From Phycisphaerales bacterium (GTDB taxonomy: Bacteria > Planctomycetota > Phycisphaerae > Phycisphaerales > SM1A02): DNA of 19,691 nucleotides. The position numbers were made by a program, and so were the translations under genes. Each line of letters opens with the position of its first letter. Position 1 is the stretch's first letter. Below are positions 7,137-13,502 of this stretch, one piece after another. Where the stretch lies: the NCBI GenBank assembly GCA_020427625.1, contig JAGQOI010000003.1:1-19691 (forward strand), read 5' to 3'. The notes below the pieces were generated by a model. It had not been told where the DNA came from. It made no database searches and worked only from the letters and a program-made list of their open reading frames with translations.

Positions 7137-7655
7137 TCACGAGAAGAAGCGGATCGACATCGGGTACGGCCAGGTCTCGCCGCCGTTCGCCTTGATGGCG
7201 CCGATGATCGGGAACACGATGCCGAGGATGCCGAGGATCGGCAGGATGACGATGCCGACGACGACGAAGACGAGCAGCACGCTGATGACCATGTAGATGT
7301 GCCAGGAGATCATCCAGTTCATGATGATCTTCCCCTGCACGTCGACGCCCGCCAACTCGTCCTTCTTCATCTGCCACATCACGAGCGGACCGATGATCCC
7401 GCCGAACGGCACGACGAAACTGGCGAACGTCGACAGGTGCATGAACATGCACCACTGGTTCGCGTTCTGACCGACGTCGCCGCCCGAACCCACCGGCGCG
7501 CCCGGCGCCGTCGGCGGACCCGATCCGTCCGGACCGCCCGCGCCCGGCGGCGGCGCGTCGAGCACGCGCGCCTTCGCCCGCTCGTACTCCAGGTCCGACA
7601 GCGACCCGGCGCGATGCAGATCATCGAGACGCTGGAGCTCTTCGGCCATCCCCAT
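7137..7655 (-). CDS. DUF4870-like membrane protein with SHOCT-like N-terminus
   Basis: Starting at the ATG with GAGGAG about 8 nt upstream gives 172 residues. The N-terminus (EELQRLDDLHRAGSLSDLEY, about 4-23) is a SHOCT-like short helical motif, the kind of oligomerisation tag that often precedes or follows membrane domains. A Gly/Pro linker follows, then four hydrophobic segments in the DUF4870 pattern: NQWCMFMHLSTFASFVVPF, GPLVMWQMKKDE, VDVQGKIIMNWMISWHIY, and a long VVVGIVILPILGILGIVFPI stretch. DUF4870 proteins are small inner-membrane proteins of unknown function. It is first of the leftward set with the WYL regulator, and 164 nt separate it from the divergent truC. Confidence 0.85.
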   Translation of the reverse strand: MGMAEELQRLDDLHRAGSLSDLEYERAKARVLDAPPPGAGGPDGSGPPTAPGAPVGSGGDVGQNANQWCMFMHLSTFASFVVPFGGIIGPLVMWQMKKDELAGVDVQGKIIMNWMISWHIYMVISVLLVFVVVGIVILPILGILGIVFPIIGAIKANGGETWPYPMSIRFFS

Positions 7656-7819
7656 CGTGCATGCTCCTCGAAGTGGTGGTCCCGGTCGACGGCGCCGCGG
7701 GCGCGGCACTTCTCCGGCGTATCGTCAGCGCCCGGCCCTCGGGCGTCAAGCGCGCGGGCCGTGCTACGATGGGCGTCGCTCCGACCTTCATCCGCCGCAC
7801 CGGCGCGGGAGTGGCGCCG

Positions 7820-8515
7820 ATGCTCACCATGCCCGATCCGATCCCGCTGCGCATCCTTCACGAGGACGATGATCTCGTCGTCATCTCGAAGCCGGCGGGA
7901 CTCGCCGTCCATCGCAGCGGACCGTCGGCGCCCGGCGAGCAGTTCATCCTGCAACTCGCGTCGGCGCAGACGGGACGATACCTCCATCCCGCCCATCGGC
8001 TCGACCGCAACACGTCGGGCATCCTGTGCTTCGCGACGACCGCGGCCATGAGCCGCGCGATGCAGGAGCGGCTCCGCGCCGACGACACGACGAAGACCTA
8101 CCTCGTCCTCGCGCGGGGAGAGACGCCGGAGCGGTTCGAGAGCGATCGTCCGCTGCGCACCGATCGCGGCGAGCCCCGCCCGGCCCGCACGTCCTTCACG
8201 CGTCTCGCCACCGGTTCCCGCTGCTCGCTGCTCGAGACGCGGATCTTCACCGGGCGGCATCACCAGATCCGCCGTCACCTGAACCACCTCGCGCATCACG
8301 TCATCGGCGACACGACGCACGGGAAGGGACGCATCAACGCGTTCTTCCGGGCCGAGTACGACCTGCCCCGCATGTTCATTCACGCGTGGCGTCTCGTGAT
8401 CCGGCATCCGCATCGGGACGAGACGCTCGTGCTGCACGATCCGCTCGCGCCGGATCTCCGCGCGTTCCTGCTCCGCCTGCCCGACTTCGATCCGGCGTTC
8501 ATCGCGACGTTGTGA
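7820..8515 (+). CDS. truC: tRNA pseudouridine synthase C
   Basis: A RluA-family pseudouridine synthase of 231 aa, starting at an ATG with GGGAG 8 nt upstream. It opens with ILHEDDDLVVISKPAGLAVH and carries the catalytic motif HRLDRNTSG, with the nucleophilic Asp at about residue 62. The late segment GRHHQIRRHLNHLAHHVIGD, continuing into TTHGKGRINAFFR, is characteristic of TruC rather than RluA, RluC or RluD. TruC makes pseudouridine 65 in certain tRNAs. It is slightly shorter than the E. coli enzyme (260 aa) but has no gaps in the core. An extended -10-like TGCTACGAT at 7762-7770 could be the promoter. Its 3' end overlaps the convergent CadC-like gene by 17 nt. Confidence 0.9.
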   Translation: MLTMPDPIPLRILHEDDDLVVISKPAGLAVHRSGPSAPGEQFILQLASAQTGRYLHPAHRLDRNTSGILCFATTAAMSRAMQERLRADDTTKTYLVLARGETPERFESDRPLRTDRGEPRPARTSFTRLATGSRCSLLETRIFTGRHHQIRRHLNHLAHHVIGDTTHGKGRINAFFRAEYDLPRMFIHAWRLVIRHPHRDETLVLHDPLAPDLRAFLLRLPDFDPAFIATL

Positions 8516-9395
8516 GTCGGGCGCGATCGAGCGCCTCGCGAAGCCCGGCGTCGATGATCGCCGCGACGGTGGCCGCGTCGTCGGTGACGTCGAACCGGTG
8601 CACCCACACGTGCGCGCCGTCGCTCGCGCGGATGACTTCGCCGAGCATCGCGCCGTCGCCGATGAAGCGCCCGTTCACGACGTAGGTCGGCGCGAAGCGC
8701 TCGACGACGCGGGCGACCGGCGCGTCGTCGGCGTCGAAGGCGCTCGTCGACGTCGGACCGACCACCGCGAACGCCGGATCGGCGCCGAGGCGCGCGAGCA
8801 GATGATCGGCGATCGTCGTGGTCGTCGACGGGCCGGCGCCGGCATCGGGAGCGACGAAGGACATGATCGCCAGGCGGATCGGCGCCGCCGGCGCGCGAAG
8901 GATGCCGCTCAGCCAGGTCGCGCCGCCGAGCACGAGCACGAACGCGAACACGAGTGCGAGCGGCACGACCCGTCGGCGCGGGCGCGCGGGCCCGGTGCCG
9001 GTCGGCGCCGATGGCGCCTCGACCGGGTCGACCGCGGCGATGAGCCGATAGCCGCGCCGGGGCAGGGTCTCGATGTACTGCGGCGCGTCGGCCGCTTCGC
9101 CGAACGCGGCCCGCAGTTGTCGCACGCAGAAGTGGAGGCTCTGGTCGAACTCCACGTGCACATCGGGCCAGAGTCGTGCACGGATCGCGTCGCGGGTGAC
9201 GAGCGTGCCGGGCTGTTCGAGGAGGAGCGCGAGCAGGGCCGCGGGCTGCGGCGGGAGTCGCTGCGCGCCGTCGTCGCCGGTGAGATCGCCGGTGACGCGA
9301 TCGAAGACGAACGCGCCGATGCGGACTCCGTCGGTGGGGGGATCGGCCGTGGGCGCGGGATGGCGCGGCGCGGGGTCGCCGCCCGGAGACGTCAT
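8499..9395 (-). CDS. CadC-like membrane-bound winged-helix transcriptional regulator
   Basis: A 298-aa protein whose ATG overlaps the stop of the ankyrin gene as ATGA. Residues about 24-120 form an OmpR/PhoB-type winged helix (VRIGAFVFDRVTGDL, LLLEQPGTLVTRDAIRARLW, SLHFCVRQLRAAFG, YIETLPRRGYRLIAAV), with no receiver domain. A Pro-rich linker leads to one transmembrane helix (about 138-160, VVPLALVFAFVLVLGG). The exported C-terminal 130 residues (IRLAIMSFVAPDA, HLLARLGADPAFAVVGP, YVVNGRFIGDG, GAHVWVHRFDV) resemble the TolB-N/FlgO-like sensor part of such regulators. This is a one-component regulator that reads a periplasmic signal while staying in the membrane. Its partner in sensing may be the coupled ankyrin protein. 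Confidence 0.88.
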   Translation of the reverse strand: MTSPGGDPAPRHPAPTADPPTDGVRIGAFVFDRVTGDLTGDDGAQRLPPQPAALLALLLEQPGTLVTRDAIRARLWPDVHVEFDQSLHFCVRQLRAAFGEAADAPQYIETLPRRGYRLIAAVDPVEAPSAPTGTGPARPRRRVVPLALVFAFVLVLGGATWLSGILRAPAAPIRLAIMSFVAPDAGAGPSTTTTIADHLLARLGADPAFAVVGPTSTSAFDADDAPVARVVERFAPTYVVNGRFIGDGAMLGEVIRASDGAHVWVHRFDVTDDAATVAAIIDAGLREALDRARLTTSR

Positions 9396-10807
9396 GTGCG
9401 GGCGCCGTGATCGAGGAGGAGTCGGACGACGGCGTCGTGTTCCCCGCGCCGGGCGAGGTCGAGCGCGGTCTGACCGGACGCGTCGAACTTCCGTCCGCGC
9501 CGGTTCACGTCGGCGCCGCGTTCGATGAGCAGGGCGACGAGGTCGATCCGACCGGCCATGGCGGCCCAGTGGAGGGCCGTCGTGCCGAGGTGGTGCTGGC
9601 GCTCGATCTCGGCGCCGGCGTCGAGGAGGATCGTCGCGAGTTCGACGTCGCCGCCGGCGATCGCCGGATACCACAGCAGCGCGAAGTCGTGGGCGCCGCG
9701 TTCGTGGATGCGCCCGGGCGCGGCGGCGAGCATGGCACGGAGGCCCGCGGCATCGCGTCGGATGACCGCCGTCGGCAGCGCGTACGGCGCGCCGTGTTCG
9801 AGCAGGTGATCGACGATGTCGCGCCGTCCCATGTGGGCGGCGGCTTCGATCGCGCCTTCGTTCGTCGTCGCGACGGCGTGGGCGAGACGCGGATTGCGGG
9901 CCGTCGCCTCGACGACGGCGTCCAGGTTGCGATGGGCGTCACCGACGACGCGCCCGCGCTCCAGGCGCGACAGGTCGTCGACGTCCGGCGCGACGTACGG
10001 CGCGCCGTGGACGTCGTACGCCCGCCGCGTCGCGTCGGCGTCGCGGGGGATGGTGTCGGCGGCGTCGAGGAGGGCGACGACCGACGCGTGTCCCGCGGCG
10101 GCGGCGCGATCGTGCGCGCTCCGGCCGGCGCCGTCGCGGGCGGACACCGCGGCACCGCGCCGGATGAGCATCTCGACGATCTCCACGCTCCCGCGCGAGG
10201 CGGCGACGTGCAGCGCCGTCACGCCCGACGGACCGGCCGGGGCGGGATCCGCGCCATTGGCGAGCAGCGACGCGCCCGTCATCTCGGCCGTCGGGAGGTC
10301 GGGAACGGTGAGCGCGGCGAGCAGCGGCGTGAGGGCGTCGACCCGCACCGGCTGGTTCGGGTCGGCACCGAACTGGTAGACCCGCCAGATCTGCGTCCCC
10401 GCGCCGCCCAGAGCCGCGGCGACCATCGCGCTGCCGCCGATCGGATGCTCGTCGCGCACGCGGTCCGGCGCCGCGGCGGCGAGCGCCTCGAAGCGCTCCC
10501 AGTCGAGCGCGAGGGCGGACTCGTGGAGGTCGAGGTCCGGCGCGAGCGGACGGATCGCCGCCGCGATCGCCGGGTGATGGTGCAGCAACGCGAGGGCGAA
10601 CGCGGAACGCCCGAGGTCGTCGCAGGACCGGGCGAGGTCGGGGTGCGCGTCGAGCATCGCGCGGCAACGGTCGAGGTGACCGCCGCGCACCGCGTCGAGG
10701 AAGGCGCGGCGGTCGGCCGGATCGGCGCGCAGGAATCGGGAGAACGTCGCGGCGCCGGTGACGGCGAGACCGTGGGCGAGGATGGTGCGTCGGGAAGGGC
10801 GGGACAT
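9392..10807 (-). CDS. Ankyrin-repeat protein with Tat-like signal
   Basis: The 471-aa product opens MSRPSRRTILAHGLAVTGAA, which fits a twin-arginine signal (S-R-R-T-I-L followed by a hydrophobic stretch), so export of a folded protein is plausible. The body is built of helical repeats. Clear ankyrin units include GVTALHVAASRGSVEIVEML (about 195), GRSAHDRAAAAGHASVVALL, TTALHWAAMAGRIDLVALLI (about 408) and SGQTALDLARRGEHDAVVRL near the end; others are degenerate. Such repeats bind proteins. The start ATG has CGGAG 7 nt upstream. The stop overlaps the start of the CadC-like regulator, so the two are made together, and the ankyrin domain and the regulator's sensor would share the periplasm. Function beyond protein binding is unknown. 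Confidence 0.85.
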   Translation of the reverse strand: MSRPSRRTILAHGLAVTGAATFSRFLRADPADRRAFLDAVRGGHLDRCRAMLDAHPDLARSCDDLGRSAFALALLHHHPAIAAAIRPLAPDLDLHESALALDWERFEALAAAAPDRVRDEHPIGGSAMVAAALGGAGTQIWRVYQFGADPNQPVRVDALTPLLAALTVPDLPTAEMTGASLLANGADPAPAGPSGVTALHVAASRGSVEIVEMLIRRGAAVSARDGAGRSAHDRAAAAGHASVVALLDAADTIPRDADATRRAYDVHGAPYVAPDVDDLSRLERGRVVGDAHRNLDAVVEATARNPRLAHAVATTNEGAIEAAAHMGRRDIVDHLLEHGAPYALPTAVIRRDAAGLRAMLAAAPGRIHERGAHDFALLWYPAIAGGDVELATILLDAGAEIERQHHLGTTALHWAAMAGRIDLVALLIERGADVNRRGRKFDASGQTALDLARRGEHDAVVRLLLDHGART

Positions 10808-11006
10808 GGGCGGACTCCGGTTGGGGGATGTGTGGAGGTGTATGTCCTGATCCCGCGCCAGGGTGCTGAGGGATCCCTGAGTCCTGCCTGAGGATACGGC
10901 GAGTCGGGCGTGGCGTCCGGGGGGACGGGGGCGGAATGGCCGCCTCGGGTCGGGAATGGCGGACTCTCGCCCGGCCGAATGCGGTCGGATATAGTCGGTC
11001 TGTTTC

Positions 11007-11027
11007 GTCGAACGCGCCGCGTTCGAC
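11007..11027. promoter_or_regulatory. Perfect 21-bp palindrome upstream of the RRM gene
   Basis: GTCGAACGCG-C-CGCGTTCGAC is a 10-bp perfect inverted repeat with a 1-nt centre. It lies 80 nt before the RRM start codon and just downstream of TATAGT (10990-10995), a possible -10. It could be an operator, or a hairpin at the 5' end of the transcript. Confidence 0.5.
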
Positions 11028-11106
11028 CGCCGGCAGGACCGACCCGCCCGAGTCGGTTGTCCGGTTCGACGTCCGTCGGGCGGGTCTGCACAACAGGTTT
11101 CTTGCG

Positions 11107-11364
11107 ATGAACATCTACGTCGGCAATCTGCCTTTCCGGTACAGCGACAACGACCTCCGCGAACTCTTCAGCGCCTACGGGCAGGTGAAGAGCGCCAAGA
11201 TCATCATGGACCGCGAGACCGATCGTTCCCGCGGCTTCGGCTTCGTCGAGATGATGGACGCCGCGTCCGCCGAGACCGCGATCAAGGAGTTGAACGAAGC
11301 CGACGTCGACGGGCGGTCGCTCGTCGTCAACGAGGCGCGCGAGCGCGGCCCGTCGCGTCGCTGA
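11107..11364 (+). CDS. RRM-domain RNA-binding protein
   Basis: An 85-aa protein consisting of one RNA recognition motif. RNP2 is NIYVGNLPF at the N-terminus and RNP1 is RGFGFVEM at about residues 41-48; both keep the aromatic residues that stack on RNA. The usual helix LRELFSAYGQVKSAKII and the C-terminal AIKELNEADVDGRSLVVNEA complete the fold, and a short basic tail RERGPSRR follows. Small single-RRM proteins of this kind occur in cyanobacteria, Planctomycetota and others, often as cold- or stress-induced RNA chaperones. I chose the ATG just before the RNP2 strand; the frame stays open upstream but reads as untranslated leader. The leader carries a perfect palindrome, suggesting regulation at transcript or DNA level. 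Confidence 0.93.
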   Translation: MNIYVGNLPFRYSDNDLRELFSAYGQVKSAKIIMDRETDRSRGFGFVEMMDAASAETAIKELNEADVDGRSLVVNEARERGPSRR

Positions 11365-11451
11365 GTCGGCGCCCGCACGTCATGGGTGCCTCGGGAGCGC
11401 GGATCAACGCGTTCGCCGGCGGTGTCATGCGCGCTTCCTGCGGATTGCGTG

Positions 11452-11481
11452 TTGCCGGAGGCCGACCGCGGCTCGTACCAT
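11452..11481 (+). promoter_or_regulatory. Candidate sigma-70-type promoter for the FG-GAP gene
   Basis: TTGCCG (11452-11457) and TACCAT (11476-11481) match the -35 and -10 consensus at four of six positions each, with an 18-nt spacer. Transcription would start near 11488 and give a leader of about 54 nt. Host consensus is unknown, so this is tentative. Confidence 0.3.
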
Positions 11482-11493
11482 CAGGGCAACGCC

Positions 11494-11519
11494 CCCGATC
11501 GAGACGCCCGCTGATCGGG
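11494..11519 (+). promoter_or_regulatory. Small hairpin in the leader of the FG-GAP gene
   Basis: CCCGATC and GATCGGG form a perfect 7-bp inverted repeat with a 12-nt loop, ending about 12 nt before the ribosome binding site AGGAGAGAG. A run of C follows it. It could affect messenger stability or translation. Confidence 0.35.
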
Positions 11520-11541
11520 TCCCCCCCCACAGGAGAGAGTC

Positions 11542-13263
11542 ATGTCCGACCGTCGTATCCCGCGTTCCGGGTGCTCCGTCACGCCGTCCATTCTTCTGTG
11601 TGCCGGCGTGTGTGTCGGCGCGGTGGGTGTCGGCGCGCTGGCGCCGTTCGCGTCGGCCGGGACGCCCGCCTTCTCGGACCGCACGGCGGAGGCCGGCGTC
11701 GTCGTGTCGCACAGTCCGGCCTACGGCGAGTCCTTTCTCGCGGGCGGCGCGGTGGGTGATTTCAACAACGACGGCTTCATCGACATCTACTTCCCGGTCG
11801 GCGGCAACGCGCCGGACCGGCTGTTCATCAACAACGGCGACGGCACGTTCACGAACCGGGCCGCGGAGTGGAACATCGCCGTGTCCCATCGCGGCACGGG
11901 CGCGGCGGTGGGCGACTTCAACGGCGACGGCTGGCTCGATCTGTTCGTGACGAGTCTCGGTCCGGCGGGTTCGAGTCAGATCGGTCAGCACCGGCTGTAC
12001 CGCAACAACGGCAACAACACGTTCACGAACGTCGCGTCGGCGGCGGGCGTGAACTTCTCGTCGCACATTGCGCCGGACGGCTGGGGCGGTGCGTGGGGCG
12101 ACTACGATCTCGACGGCGACCTCGACCTCGCGGTCGCGGGCTGGCAGACGAACGACGGCAACCGGCTCTTCCGCAACGACGGCGACGGCACGTTCACGGA
12201 CGTGACGGTGAGCGCGGGTCTGTCGAACGTGCTGAACGTCAACGGTTTTGCGCCGCGGTTCGCGGACATGGACGGCGATCGGTATCCCGAGCTCATCTGG
12301 ATCGCCGACTTCGGGACGAGCCAGTACTGGGTGAACGACGGCGACGGCACGTTCACCAACTTCACGAACGGATCGGGCACGAGCCAGGACGGCACCGAGA
12401 TGGGCATGACGGTCGCGGACTTCGACGAGGACGGCGATTTCGATTTCTACGTGACGACCATCTCGTCGAACAACCTCTACATGAACCAGGGCGGCAACGT
12501 GTACCTCAACCAGGCCGCGTCGGCCGGCGTCGTGAACACGGGCTGGGGGTGGGGGACGGTCGCGATCGACTTCAACCACGACTCGCTGATCGACCTCGTC
12601 GCGACGACGCAGAGCAACCGGCAGTATGCGTTCCTGAACAACACGCCGGTCGGCGGCGCGCTGCACTTCAACGAAGTGGCGCTGAGCATCGGTCTGAACA
12701 CGAACGTCTCCGGGCGCGGGATCGCCAACCTCGACTACGACGGCGACGGCGACCAGGACGTCGTGTTCTTCCCGCGCTCCGGCCCGTTCAAGCTGTTCCG
12801 CAACGACCTGTCCGGCGCCGACACGAACTGGATCCGCATCACGCTCGATCGCGGCGACGTCACGACCATCGCGCCGAACGGCATCGGATCCGTCGTCCGT
12901 CTCACGATCGGCGACCGGACGCTCATGGGACGCGTCGACGGCGGCAGCAACTACCTGAGCCAGAGCGAACTCGCCGCCCACTTCGGCCTCGGCGCCGTCG
13001 AGACGATCGACGCCGTCACCGTCGAATGGACGAACGGCGACGTCACGACGCTCATCGATGTGCCGGCGAACCAGACGCTCGTCGTCACCGCCGGCGCGGC
13101 GACGGTTCCCGGCGACCTCGACGGCGACGGGTCGGTGAATCCCGCCGACCTGGCGATCCTCCTGGCCGCGTGGGGCCCGTGCGGCGCCTGTCCGGAGGAT
13201 CTGGACGGCGACCGTACGGTCGGGCCCGCCGACCTCGCGATCCTGCTCGCGAACTGGGGCTGA
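11542..13263 (+). CDS. Secreted FG-GAP/VCBS repeat protein with ASPIC/UnbV and dockerin-like tail
   Basis: A 573-aa exported protein with an excellent ribosome binding site (AGGAGAGAG). Residues 1-39 form a signal peptide with likely cleavage after ASA. About 45-425 is a beta-propeller of FG-GAP/VCBS repeats: GDFNNDGFIDIYF, GDFNGDGWLDLFV, GDYDLDGDLDLAVAGWQ, ADFDEDGDFDFYV and FINNGDGTFTN-type pieces, rich in Asp loops that bind calcium. About 428-518 is an ASPIC/UnbV domain (CRTAC1 group; NWIRITLDRGD, LSQSELAAHFGLG, VTVEWTNGDV). The last 50 residues hold two dockerin-like units (GDLDGDGSVNPADLAILLAA and a second copy after a short Cys-containing spacer). This tail is common on exported proteins of Phycisphaerae and may anchor or sort them. 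It acts outside the cell, perhaps in adhesion or matrix binding. Confidence 0.93.
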   Translation: MSDRRIPRSGCSVTPSILLCAGVCVGAVGVGALAPFASAGTPAFSDRTAEAGVVVSHSPAYGESFLAGGAVGDFNNDGFIDIYFPVGGNAPDRLFINNGDGTFTNRAAEWNIAVSHRGTGAAVGDFNGDGWLDLFVTSLGPAGSSQIGQHRLYRNNGNNTFTNVASAAGVNFSSHIAPDGWGGAWGDYDLDGDLDLAVAGWQTNDGNRLFRNDGDGTFTDVTVSAGLSNVLNVNGFAPRFADMDGDRYPELIWIADFGTSQYWVNDGDGTFTNFTNGSGTSQDGTEMGMTVADFDEDGDFDFYVTTISSNNLYMNQGGNVYLNQAASAGVVNTGWGWGTVAIDFNHDSLIDLVATTQSNRQYAFLNNTPVGGALHFNEVALSIGLNTNVSGRGIANLDYDGDGDQDVVFFPRSGPFKLFRNDLSGADTNWIRITLDRGDVTTIAPNGIGSVVRLTIGDRTLMGRVDGGSNYLSQSELAAHFGLGAVETIDAVTVEWTNGDVTTLIDVPANQTLVVTAGAATVPGDLDGDGSVNPADLAILLAAWGPCGACPEDLDGDRTVGPADLAILLANWG

Positions 13264-13327
13264 TCCGGCGCCGGGGCGTGGCGGCGATCGCCCGAGGGGC
13301 GAGAGCCGGATGATTATCGGACCACGT

Positions 13328-13368
13328 GACGACGGTCCCGCCTGGCGGGGGCCGTCGTCTCTTTTTTC
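13328..13368 (+). terminator. Strong rho-independent terminator
   Basis: GACGACGG pairs with CCGTCGTC, and the stem extends inward through CCCGC/GCGGG with one bulge to a tiny loop. TCTTTTTTC follows immediately. It lies 65 nt after the stop of the FG-GAP gene and separates that gene from the kinase cluster. Confidence 0.88.
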
Positions 13369-13502
13369 AACGGAATCGCGCGCCTCGCCCGATGCGCCGG
13401 TGCTTTCTCTCAGAGCGAGGGGCGGGGGTTCCGTCGTCACCGATCCGGGTGCCGACGGGGCGATCCCGTGTCCATCCCCCCCCTTCGGGCCGGAGCCTGA
13501 TC

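Noticed and set aside
9407..10891. Plus-strand open frame of 494 residues opposite the ankyrin gene
   Set aside because: Ankyrin repeats and the ATGA overlap with the regulator fix the coding strand as minus.
11425..13440. 671-residue open frame on the minus strand opposite the FG-GAP gene
   Set aside because: It is Arg/Val/Asp-rich shadow sequence produced by the GC-rich repeats of the plus-strand gene. It has no recognisable domain and reads through the strong terminator.
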